The notes under the pieces are model-generated. The model had not been told where the DNA came from. It did not search any database and saw nothing but the letters and a program-made list of their open reading frames with translations. The translations under genes were made by a program, and so were the position numbers. Below, piece after piece: positions 24,228 to 36,407 of a DNA stretch of 64,000 nucleotides; positions within the stretch are counted from its first letter, which is position 1, and every line of letters starts with the position of its first letter. The stretch lies in the NCBI GenBank assembly GCA_002633005.1, contig NMRA01000537.1, positions 124,001 to 188,000 on the forward strand, given 5' to 3'. Source of the DNA: Phoronis australis. Taxonomy: Eukaryota; Phoronida; Phoronidae.

Positions 24228-24475
24228 GGTTTCAGATTTAGATGTTTATGTACAGGTACCTAAGAAAGTCGACAGATTCATAGATTAGCTTTGACAATTA
24301 GAAGCTAATCTTTTAAGAATTGACGATGTTTCAATGAATTTAGTTGCAGCTTGAAGTTGAAAGAACTCCATAGTCCGATCCCCAACTAGTAAAGTACACT
24401 AAGACGATTTTTGCCTATCTAAAATAACTCTCAAAGACACTGATGAAATTTGGACAGCTCCAAAAATATAGTCAC
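24228..24475 (+). repeat. About 230-bp repeat unit, copy 2 of 3
   Basis: Shares TTAGAAGCTAATCTTTTAAG, a GAATTTAGTTGCAG-like segment and TTTTTGCCTATCTAAAATAA with the other two copies. Confidence 0.65.
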
Positions 24476-24582
24476 AACTCAAATGACTATGAATGCATTG
24501 CTTTTTAGCTCAGGTACGAGATTTGTCGTCTAAACTCACTAACAGGTGTTCAAAAAGAAAATTCCTCATGGGCTCGATTGTT

Positions 24583-24840
24583 GGTTTCTGCATAACATGT
24601 TTATGTATCTATGAAAATCGACCGATTGATTGATGATTTATCGACAATTAGAAGCTTGTCAGAAATTATTATGCTTCACTGAACTTAGTTGCAGACTGAC
24701 ATTCAGAAAATTCGATCTATCATCAGGTGCCGAAGTAGCAAAGGTATGCTAAACGATTTTTGTTTATCTAAAATAAGTCTCAAGGATGTTGATGAATGTC
24801 GGACAACTCTACAAAGTGTCCGAAAATGCGATGACAATTC
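24583..24840 (+). repeat. About 230-bp repeat unit, copy 3 of 3
   Basis: Shares AATTAGAAGCTTGTC, GAACTTAGTTGCAGACTGA and TTTATCTAAAATAAGTCTCA with copies 1 and 2. It follows copy 2 directly, so the pair is tandem in block B. Confidence 0.65.
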
Positions 24841-25792
24841 AAACAACAATAAATTGTTTGTTCACTTAATTTAGGAACTAGATTAGTGGTTTAAATTCAC
24901 AATCCGTCGATCAAAAAATAAGTTTAAGTCCTTAAATAAATAAAATTAAAGTAATTGCTCATAAACTTTGAAACTTTGTCTTTACACTTCCTTGACGTTT
25001 TTATTTTCCAGCAATACAGCGCAATGAATTTTTTGTTCTTCAAAACAGAATCGTTTGCTTGTACATTTCCCATGCATACTATACAGACGGAGCACGTCAT
25101 GACTGACAAAAAATAAGGTGCAACCATGCAGTAGGCCCGCGCAGGATGTTATTGATCCCGAGAACTGAGTTTGAACTAAAGGAGTTGAAGTGTGTATATT
25201 TTGGACACACTCTGTATCAATTTCCCCAGGTACCACAAACTGGACTACCGGCCGTGTTTCAACAAGGGATTTTGAAACAGCCCAAAGGCACTATACCAGG
25301 AACCTCAACTTTACAAAACATTCTTTAAAAGAATTACCGTAGTAAAATGATTTTTTCCCGAAACTGGATCACAATAAAACCAGTCTTGACCTTAGAGTCA
25401 GCGCAAACGGATATGTACGAGTTACAGTACGAGCTAAGCTGCCTGTCCCAAGTGAATCGTAGCTGAGCTGACCAGCGACCAGCTGTAGTTCATCGATTTT
25501 CCTATTTTTACACTATAAGCTCTCAGCTACAGTTACTAAGGCAGCTCCCAGCTACGCGTCAGTGCGCTGGGCCCAGGCCCATTCTTTAACTATCTGGGAA
25601 ACCTTTGTGTTCACGATTACTCAAACCCTGATTCTTGATGACTGCATCCTCGGGATTCCAACCCCACCTATGGCGAACGATTCATGGCGGCATCCGGAGA
25701 GCGGGGGAGGGGGTAGTTTGGCGAAGTCGGAAGGTTTTTGTGCGCCCCCAATAATTTTTACCTTCCTACGGGCCTGTTTATTTACATTTTGA

Positions 25793-26095
25793 ATTCGAAA
25801 TATCGAGGAGTTTGACCTCTATGCTAGGGGTCAAAAAGTGCGCACTTGATGACCCCAGTGCTAAACCAGTGTGTTCGAGTCTAAACTCGAAACAGAGGTT
25901 GAACTCGAATTTATAGAGATCATCAGGTGCGAACTTGGATTTAAAACCGCACCTGCGTATACCGTAATATACTCGACCACGAAAACATAAAGTTTATCTT
26001 GAGTTCGTGTTAAAGTATTCCACTACATAAAATGTCAAAAATAATATTGAGTTGCAGCTCGTACATGTACATTAGACCTAGGGTCCTGATTGACG
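25793..26095. mobile_element. Foldback element related to 28915-29308
   Basis: Contains the same ACTCGAA-rich segments, TTATCTTGAGTTCGTGTTAAAGTA and TATACTCGACC as the element at 28.9-29.3 kb. It is more diverged, with unclear ends. Confidence 0.5.
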
Positions 26096-26309
26096 GATTA
26101 CCAGTAGCGCTACACGTGTCGTCAGTCACTAGTGACACAAATTTTTATCGAATATACTTTTATCGGGTGTCCTTGTTATCTAGATAACACTGACAAGATA
26201 TTATTAGCTCCATGGTGCAGCGGCAGACATTGGTTACAAAGTGTATTGATACACGGTCATATCTGACTTTCTACCGCATGAATGCGCCCATGCGACAGCA
26301 GTTTGAGGG

Positions 26310-26317
26310 AATATATA
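26310..26317 (+). promoter_or_regulatory. Possible TATA element of gene 1
   Basis: AATATATAC lies about 75 bp before the gene 1 ATG, a plausible distance for a TATA box with a short 5' UTR. AT-rich surroundings make chance occurrence quite possible. Confidence 0.3.
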
Positions 26318-26387
26318 CGATAGAGCAAATATCGTGATATAACGAAAAGCTGTTGCACTCTTTTAAGTTGAAAGGAACATCCATAAA

Positions 26388-26463
26388 ATGGCACTATTAG
26401 GATTTGGGAAGTGTTTTCTATTTACGTTTGTGATTTGTTGTCTGCAAGAAATAGTAGAATCTG
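26388..26463 (+). CDS. Gene 1 exon 1: signal peptide
   Basis: The ATG opens [20 protein letters not shown] then EIVES, a short N-region, a hydrophobic core and a small-residue end, typical of a signal peptide. It ends in phase 1 at a consensus donor, G|GTAAGT. The next matching phase-1 acceptor with coding downstream is at 30920. The length is too short to stand out as a reading frame, but the donor and the hydrophobic core make it convincing. Confidence 0.8.
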
Positions 26464-29400
26464 GTAAGTGCTGCATAACGTATAAATGAAGCAACATGTT
26501 TATTTTAACCACTATTTCCAGGTTCTATGTAGACATCGTTTTAACAAAGTTGCAAGTTAATTAATTCGTTTTTAATTTTCTGTGGATTTTTTGTCGAGAA
26601 AAAAGACTCGCTCAATTTTCCACGTTACTGAACTGCTGTGCATGTAAGTGCAATTTATGTTAGAGAAATGTGCAAGGCGAATCCAGAGTAAGGGGCCAGT
26701 GTCCGGTTGCATGAAACAGTCCCAAATAGGAACTCGACCAAGTTCTCTAAATCTACTGTGTATTTATGGGCTTGTGAAAACACTGATTGTCCTTTCTTAT
26801 GCTGTTTGAGTATCATTACTTTGCTAATTTTTGGCTTTGCTACAAATCGACAGTGAAATCTAAGTCGAATTCTCAATATTACTGAAAATAATTAGGGATC
26901 TTTTCATGCAACGCCCCTAATTTTAGGACTAAGTCCCTAATTGTTCAGAGCTATGAATTGTGTATTCGCGCCTTTTGTCTCGTTTTCTCGGACTTTTTGT
27001 TTCTCTGAGGAGTACCTTTTTGTCCATTTCGCCAAATGGGGGGCTTCTTCGAGCCCCCACGAGACCCCCTGGATGCGCGCATGGAGAAGAAGTGTTTCCT
27101 GAGTTTGCAAAAAGAGGTGGAAGATGGCTATTTGTTGAGTCCGTGCAAGGCAAATAAAACGGGCCGCCGTGACCAGCCAACTTGTGGTGGAGACTAGTCT
27201 TCGAAAATTTAGCGAACAGCCAACTGTCAGTTCTTTTGAATTTCTGAAATCACCTCTTATTTGACCAGGAACAATTTGAGACCAATTTCTTAACGAGAAG
27301 TGGACCAAATCAAAAGTTTTGTTTCTAAACAAGACTGGTTTTCATCCCACTTAATGAGTCCTTGATTTTTTCATACCGTGCTTATACCACTTCTCGGTGC
27401 ATGTTTGTTGCCACAAAGAGAGTTGAACACGTTAAAAATAATGCAACATCGAAAAAGCCCTAAATTGTAACCTAACAATGACACGCTGTTGTTTATGTTG
27501 CTGATTAAAAGATATGGATCCCATCTCCATACACTTTGTTCAAATCAAGTAGCCGTAGCACCCGTGGACGATAAGAGTACATTGTCCGCTCCCGTGGCAC
27601 GCCTTCCACTGATTGGTAAGCGTTCTACAACCCGTGGCATGAGCGGCGCACCCCACTTTTTTCAGTGCTGCGCAGCCCATGCATGGTAAGCGTTCTGCCC
27701 CATGGTAAGTATTATATGGACAGTGGTAAACGTTCTGTCTCGTGACAAATTTTCTGCAGTGCGTGGTAAATGTTCCGCTCAGTGGCAAATCTTCTGCACT
27801 CCGTGGTTTGCGTTCCGCTCCTTGGTAAGCGTTCTGCAGTCAGTTGTAAGCGTTCTGCTCCATCGCAAATTTCCTGCAGTGCGCGGTAAGTGTTCCGCAT
27901 AGTAAGTGTTCTTCAGTCCGTGGTAAGCATTCCGCTCAACGGTGTAGCCCTAATTGCTCGGGGTACAGTACTTAAACGGTGGGTGCAGCTAGAGAGTGGA
28001 CTCGAGGAAAGGTCCCCTTTGAACGGACCTTCGCTTTCTTCGAGGGATTTGTACTGTAAACATTGCCTTTTGTGGGGATATATTCCATTAACATAACCGT
28101 TCCACAAAAATTTGGTGTTACGCTCTGCGTCAATTTCACAATTACTGAATAAAGGTCTGGCAATGTAACTGTTAGTGCAAAACAACATTGTCGCAGTAAA
28201 TAGCAGTTATGGCTATATTGTCTGAAGCTTTGTACTTTTACTGCAAGAGATTTAATCATTTTTCAAAAATAACTGTGTGGAGCGCAAGACCACATTTTAA
28301 CTTAGCTAACGGGTTGGGTCAGGTTCGTCGGCAGTTTTGTGGAATAAATGTAAAGTGATTGACAGGAATGGTCTTCAGTACTTCCTTGAAGTTGCTTTGA
28401 GTCCAGAAATTGGGCCTCTGCTCTTATCTACCCGGATACGGAAGTCCCGCCATTTTCAGAGCACATCTTTGTTCAGTGAATAAATTTTTGGCGCGAATCC
28501 AGACAACCTTCAGACAAGTGGAAACTGTTAAAAACCTGTTAATTAATGACAGATTTTTACGTAAATTTCTGTAATCTAATGTGCGAGGCATTCGGGTTTT
28601 TGTCCCCTCTCTTGCACTAGAGCTGTCGTGAATTCATGATTTTAGCTACAAAAAGCTCAAAATTGTAATTTTTTTATCATTTCGGCATCAGCATTTTTTC
28701 CGTTGAACGTAGCATAGCAAAATGACATAGCTTTGTTAAATTTCTTTATTTTTGAAAAACCCTGTCGAGTGTGCTTTATATAAGTTATGCTTTCTTAAAT
28801 GTCTTGAAACAGGGGATTGCAAACAAGGGCTTTTATTGACCCAGACAAGTGAAACTTTAAAATCAGCCACTCGAACTGTGGTCTTTGCCTTTTTGCATGA
28901 AACCCCTGGGCCCGGTATCTAATCTTTGTTCTCGAAACGAACTCGAATTCAATTTTGGCAATTTATCTGCTACTTTTGTGCGAACTCAAGATAAGTGGTC
29001 ATTAGACTGTGCTCGAATACATTTTAGTTTACCCATGTAAGTTTGTAGTCCAAGTTTGCACTTGATCACCCTTATATTCGTGCTACAAACTCGAGTAAAA
29101 TCTCGAAATTTAGAGTTTCAACTCGAACTTCTAGCCTTAATGTTGGGTTTATCAACTGCAAACTAGGACTAAAAATTATCCACGTAAGTCATTATGTACT
29201 CGAGCATAGAATAATAGGCACTTATCTTGAGTTCGCACGAAAGTAGAGTAGAAATTGCCAAACATAATTTTGAGTTCCTTATCGAGTAAAAAGATTACTG
29301 GGCGCAGGCGTCGTTAACCTCATTCATAAGTCACGTGTTTATGTCTCTACGTGTGGTAAAATTGAGCAAAAATAAAGATACGTTCATACTAAAACAACGG

Positions 29401-32400
29401 TTATCAAACCTATGATCGTATTTAATTTGATATAAATGTTCAAAAACTCTGTTAGAGTTTTCTAAATTATATAAATATGTAATGTGGCCAACAGGTGGCT
29501 TGCTAACCAGACTTAAAAATGTTTGCGAGTTTTCTAAATTATCATTTCGTTATTCGTTTTATGCAACTTTTGAGTATCATCATTAAAATCTTTTCAAAAG
29601 CTCTTATTTTTGATAGACCTACATGGAGAAATGGAACACTTTAAAAACAATTCCAATCAGAGTTTTGTAGAGGAATGCATAACGCAACGTAGCCGGTTGT
29701 TTCATATGAATCTCATCAGCCAATTAATTTTTAAGACATCATGTTGCGAAGTTAGCCAAATTTGTACACTATTCTAGCGTCCGTCATAACCTTAAAACTA
29801 AAGCTAATTTTCTTTTTCAACTCACAGTATATCCACTTTTGAATTGCAAAAGATGCCTGAATGAAGGCGAAGAGTCCCGTCGACTTGTTGACGAAAGTTT
29901 TTAAATTTGAGTGTGTCCTTATATGAAGATATGAGACCGTAACCTTATGTTCAGGGTTGTTTATGTGAACAAAGTATAAATTCGAATATGAAATTCAAAA
30001 AACGTCTTGTATTTTTTTTCTTCTATTATTAATTCTGTGCGGAGTGGTTTTAGGTCACTGAAATATAATTATTATTCACAATAATTAACATATTGGTCAT
30101 GGCTGACAAGAAAAATGACGACAAGCTTTACATGTAAGTCCGGAGAAGCGCCGAGGCATATTTTCCAGGTTGTGTGTTCCCCTTACGCATTAGTCCGTTC
30201 GTAAGGGCAAACACTTTACCAAGCTTTCCGGTGTTAATGTTTTCGGCTTTACTCTACGCCTACGTCATGAACAAAATGTTATGGTGGGCCGTTGAGGGGA
30301 AAGTGTGGCCGTAAAATTACGCTCGTAATTACGAGCACTAATTAAATTGAAGGAGTGTCGTCGTACAATTACGCTCGTAAATTAAATGAGGAAAAGTTTC
30401 GCTATAAAATTACGCTCGTAATTACGAGCATAAATTAAATTGCAAAGTGTTGCAGTAAAATTAGGCTCGTAAATTAAATTGGGGAAATGCCGCTGTAAAT
30501 CACGCTTGTAAAATACCTTAAGAACGTTCAAAATTTAAATCAATCAGTGCTAACCTAACATACACGGAAAACCAATTTGGCTACCAATAGACATGGAGAT
30601 GACTTTCTGTTGAATTTGCAGCGAATTGTAAATGGCATGTAGCCGCGATTTGATCCGTCATGATTCAGCGCTCGCAGCGTAGATCACGTAACCTGTCAAT
30701 ATATATTATTTACATGAGCTCACGCGATCGTCATTGGCTAAGAGTTTAAACTAAATTACGAGCATTAATTTACGCCGTAAATAATTAAATTGCGCTCGTA
30801 ATTTTACGGCGTAATTAACGGCGTAAATAACGTCGTAATGTATATAATTACGCTCGTATTTTTCCGGTGACAGTTTCTCCTCAACGGCCCGTCATACAAT
30901 GTATCTCATCTCGTTTCAGTGAGTCACAAGCGCAGTGGTTATGAGTACTACTTCGCCATGACGGAAACAGGTTTTAGAGATGCCCATTACGCCTGCGCGC
31001 AAAAAGGAATGGAGCTGGTAATGCCCAGAGACGGTTCGGAAAACGCCTGGCTTGCTACGGTGATGAGATACGCCACACGAATGGCAAACAAGCCGAGAGG
31101 AACAATTTGGCTGGCTGGTACACTAAAAAGGAGAAAATACGTCAGCAGTTACACAGATCAACCTCTACAGTATACTAGTAAGTTAACAAATCATTTAGCG
31201 TATCTCCGCTGTCCTGCAATGGAATGGGAAAGGTGTTTTGCTTAACGTTGCTTTCTTCAATACTACACGAGACAACATTTTATGACTATTTTACAAAGAA
31301 TGCATATGCAAAAACACATGAATTCGTGAATGAATAGGGAATAAAACCCACATTCAAATATAGGCCAAGGTAGACAGCTGTCTGGTTTCCATTTAGAAGT
31401 AGCGAACACACGTGCATATGCGTAAATGGAAAATTCCCGAGACCTTTTTCTCACTAAAACACCGTAACAACATTTATCTGTTTAATAAGATTGAGGCACG
31501 TATGAGAAGCCTCCAAACACATTGTCAATTTGATGTTCATTCCCCGTGAAGGAGGGTAAAGCTTTAGGATTCAACCCAGCCTTAATGTAATATTTTGACT
31601 ATAGTCTTCATACAACTAGCTGGCTGGTTTGACTCAACCATGCATTTCTTTTTAATTTACGCCCAGGGCTTCGTTTCATGAAGCTATTTTAGGCGTAAAG
31701 ATGCTATGTCTCATATTAAAAACCGCGAATATTTAAATTTGTACCACGGGCCAACTGTGCTTACAAGTATAATCAGGAAAAGAAACAAATTGTAAATAAA
31801 TTGTGGTTTTAAAGAAAACACCACAACTGATACACTTAAAAATAAGAGTGAATATATAAAAACACAGTAATTCCAAATATTACACAATCTTTCTTTGATA
31901 ATGAAATAAACAAATAATAAAGCCTGTGTCTTGTTTCATTCGGGTAACGATGAAACATTAGCATACTCATTTACATAAAAATAGTCTCCAAAAACCAGAC
32001 TTTTGCGAGATTGTAATGGTAATTGGCTCTCGTATGGTTTCCGGCACAACGAAAGACCAGAGGTTAGTTGTAAACTTGTAAATTAGATTGACTGTAATAA
32101 CAATTCTGCAATTCCGCTACATGTCACGTGACGCTTTGAACAATGCTGATGACGTCATGACAGCAATCAAGCTTTAGATTTAAACTTCCATGACGCAGAG
32201 CCCTTGGCGTGCGCATCTAAAGATGGGCTGGTCTGCAGAGAACTCCGGTAGTGAGTGAAATTGTGTCAGGGCCTTTCTCAGCGTTATTCAAGAAATGACC
32301 TGCCTATGCAGCGAACTTCAAGACCTTGGGCACTGCTACAGTATTAAATAACTTGCTATGAACTTCAATCATCATGGCTATGCAAACTGGGTGATCGTGT

Positions 32401-34957
32401 GCATTATAATGGAATACGTGACATCAGAAACGACTGATGAGAATACATTGTATTTTAATATCCCGCAAACATAAACAACTCTCCCGTTGTCAAAAATTGG
32501 GTACAATTCGCGAATAGTAGAGCCGTGTTAACTGGTGAAATTCTTATTTTAGCTCACCAAATCGGCATAAAAGGCTTCGTTTTGCATTAAATGTATGGTT
32601 CGCTCGCAAAACTCCCTCACGTGATAACTAGTGTATCTGGAAGCTTCTCCTATGGTTGCGCCGTCTGGTGATCAAACCACTTACACTACTGTATCTTCCA
32701 ACTTTAAAATGCGCGGGAAAGCCCAAGTGACAGATACACTGTTTCAGTTATCCAGTTCAGTGACAGTCGTAGCATCCTTTGGAGGACCATTCCTCTCTTC
32801 GTCTGTTGTAGAGAAAGCTCCAACATTAACGACTTTCACAGGGCAGCCAGTTTAGACCATTCTGAGAAAGTGAGAACTGTGACACGGTAGTAACAGTTAT
32901 TCAACTACTACATCAGGGTGATATGAACCAGCAACGAGACTCTAATGCTTGATCGGGAAGGTTGGCCATGTAGGAGTGCTGAATCCGTGCAAGAATAACG
33001 CAGACGTCTGTCAACAGGATTTCTAAACGTCGCAATTAATTAATGGCACAAAACACCAAGGAAATACACTAATAACTCTTAGACATCATTGGCGCAACGA
33101 ATGGGCTTGGCTTGTCCCTACAACATAACAAATAGCGTTAAAGCATCATTCAGAGGAATTTACGACCACGTGCAAAGTGATGGACCGAACGACGAGAGTT
33201 TGAGACTATCGATACCTTCGGGAACCTGAGTACTTCACGTTGAATGTCGGGCAGGAAACTAGTGTTCCACTGTATGTTTTCAGATCAGATCGTTTTTAGA
33301 ATCGTCTTCCCTCTCTGAGTAGAAATCTGAAGCTGCGAAGATACGATTTCTGAATGGGCTCCACTGTCTTTTGGAGAAGATACTACAAGCTCCTTTATGC
33401 ATTTCAGAGTACCCCGTCCGACTCTAACTCAAATAACCATTCTCTAAGGACTTCTAAAAGCTACTTGTTTGCAAAGGAATGGGAAATATAGCACTCAATA
33501 GAACTCGGGTTTTTGGCGTTTCCTAAATATCTTGCAGATACTGTCTGTCTTTGGAATGAAGAATGATTTCTGCATATGTTCAGTAAGTGGATAGAGTCCT
33601 GTCTGGAACTTCAGTAGAGGTCAGTGTACTTGTATAATGGATCAGCGTCCAAACAGTCGCTCGTGGACGTCTCACCAGAGTGCCCACGCATTGAATACAA
33701 TACATACGCCGTTGTTCTCGCTTGCAGGACTCATAGTGAATCATGTGACATCCTGGAGAATGATTGGTCTTAATGACGGATATGGGAGGAGTTATCCATC
33801 TTGATTCACAAGCTGTTGAGGCATCTTCACCAGAGGATAATCATTCTAATTGAGAAATGCCCGTATTCGCTTTTCTGAGTAGCTGTTGAACTGCAGCTGA
33901 TTGGTTTGCAAATGAGCACTAGTCACCTTTGCACGGAAGAGGGACTTCGTTTCCACCGTTCTTGAGTGGTGTTGTCTGAGAATATTCCCGTTGCGCACCT
34001 GTAAGGATAGCACCTGCATTCAAAAACGTAGTTTTAGGTATTTTCTGGCGGTACCGTGCACATGAACGTCTGGGGATGCAGTTAATACTTCTACGGAAGG
34101 GAGCTCCACCCCCTCCTTTTGGCGAAGGGGGCAAAAAGGTCCGCCTCAGAGAAACAAAAAGTCCGAAAATGTAGAAAACAAGACAAACAAAAGTTCAAGT
34201 AAAAGGCAGGAACTACCAAAATTCGGCGAATGCACAACTCATAGCTCTGAACGTACCCCGTATTTTTTGTAAAAGGTTGACGTTCCCAAAAATTGAGCCC
34301 CCCCCATTCGTAAGCTGGGTGCGCCCATGGGTTGTTAGGTTATATATTGTGGCATTTGGCATATAGTGTCGCCCGCACGACAATATGTGTCGAGTGTGAC
34401 TATATATGTTGCAAACACAATGCCCACAGTCGCGCCTGCAGTAAGAAACACAAGGTTTTTAGTTTTGGCGTGATGCAGTAGACTACGTCTCTACGCATCA
34501 GCGTTTTAACACTGGACTGAGCATCGCAGAGCTGAGTCTCAAGATCTCGCTAACTTTTTCAATTCAATCACTTCTATAGCAAAACTCCTCAAAATGGGTA
34601 TCGTAATATGGCAGCTTACGAGTCCTGTGTATGCTAAGCTCAAAGCCTGAGGCCAAAGCGCCGTACCACTTTCGCGAATATGTGTCGCTCATTAAATTCC
34701 CATTACGAGCGTCTCACAAACACCCTCCATTGTTACGACAGAAGGCGCCACATCTAGCGTGGGTTAAGACAAGTGGAAGACGCAATAGAATTGAAGTCGT
34801 GAGACCAACACAGCTAGTCTTCCTTCATGATGTGTGTACATATGTGCCAGTGTAATGACAAGACTACTGTGCAGTAACAATGCAACTAATGTAATTAGTG
34901 TAATAATGATTATAACTTAATCTTTATTCCTGATACTATTACCATTATTAAGAGTAC

Positions 34958-34988
<31 letters not shown>

Positions 34989-35057
34989 GTTATTATTATT
35001 ATTGTTATCGTTATTGTTATTATTATCGTTAATATCATTATTATCGTTATTTTGTTA

Positions 35058-35142
<85 letters not shown>

Positions 35143-36066
35143 CGTTAATATCATTATTATTGTTGTTGTTCCTGGGTTTTCTTCAATTTTATTCATATTC
35201 TTATTCTTCTTATTCTTCTTCCGACCAACTTTGAGGCTTAATAACTCCAAATTGGGTGCAGGTACGGTCTTTAAATTCAGCATATGACTTTTGACAGTAT
35301 ATAAATTTTGATTGGTTATATAATCATATTCCATATTGCACCGGAAGAGGTCGTTTGGTGCAAAGGTCATATCATTTTCAAAATGCTACTCCTCCTTCAG
35401 TTTTAAAGCTATCTTTTTCAAATTCGGTGCACAGGTATAAGTCAACATGACAATTTAAAAAATTACTTTTCTAAGTAATCGGGTCATCCAATCAGGTGAA
35501 ATAGGTCAAAGGTCATTAGGTACAAACTAAAATTTTGAGCTAGACACTTCAAATTGACAGGTCTGATTGCTACTGGTAAATCAAATAGGAATCCAAAGTT
35601 TCAGGTCATTTAGTGCAAACATGGGGTCACTAGGTGCATTTTTCTTCTGAAAATTTGACCTTTTCAATCAACAAGTATTCTGATGTGTCAACCGTTAGAC
35701 AACTGTGATTCTCAGCGTTAAACACATTTTCCTTGGGCTTTGCAATAATTCTAAAGATGCTTAAAATGCACCGGATAAGGTCAATTAGTGCAAAGGTCAT
35801 GTAACGTTCAACATGTTATATCTCTTACGTTTTTCAAGGAAATATTTTCAATTTCAGCACACTGGTGTAAGTCAACATGCCAAGTTAATATGTAATTTCT
35901 CCTACAATTTTAAAGAATTCCTTTTCATATTGATAAACGGGTTGCTGTCAGTAACTTCCCTTAATAATTCTAGTAATACGCACGCGCAGAGTCCGAAATT
36001 GTCACGCCGTGACAATAAACTTTCTAGTTATTATTATTATTATTATCGTTAATATCATTATTATTG

Positions 36067-36097
<31 letters not shown>

Positions 36098-36117
36098 CGT
36101 TAATATCATTATTGTTG

Positions 36118-36148
<31 letters not shown>

Positions 36149-36375
36149 TATTATCATTATCATTATTATTATTATCGTTAATATCATTATTGTTATTATT
36201 AATATTATTATTATTATTATTATTATTATTATCGTTGGTAACATTATTATCGTTATTATTGTTATCATTATTGTCATTGTTATTATTATCATTATAAATA
36301 TTAATATTATTATCATCATTGTCGTAAATATCATTATTACCATTATTATCATTATCATCATCATCATCATCATCA

Positions 36376-36407
<32 letters not shown>

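Larger units (their letters stand above)
22870..25745 (+). repeat. Diverged duplicated block, copy B
   Basis: Second copy of the 17790-19500 block in the same orientation, expanded by a further copy of the 230-bp unit and unrelated sequence. No gene is recognised inside. Confidence 0.6.
26464..30919 (+). other. Gene 1 intron 1 (4.5 kb, repeat-rich)
   Basis: Holds a truncated MITE (26702-26945), a GCACCC-type fragment (26985-27090), a degenerate minisatellite (27575-27945), a foldback element (28915-29308) and a subterminal-array MITE (30281-30895). No other exon is recognised. Confidence 0.6.

Noticed and set aside
30098-30136. Tiny frame [12 protein letters not shown] followed by GTAAGT
   Set aside because: Could mimic a short first exon, but it lies inside intron 1 of gene 1 with no partner exon. 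Too short to support.
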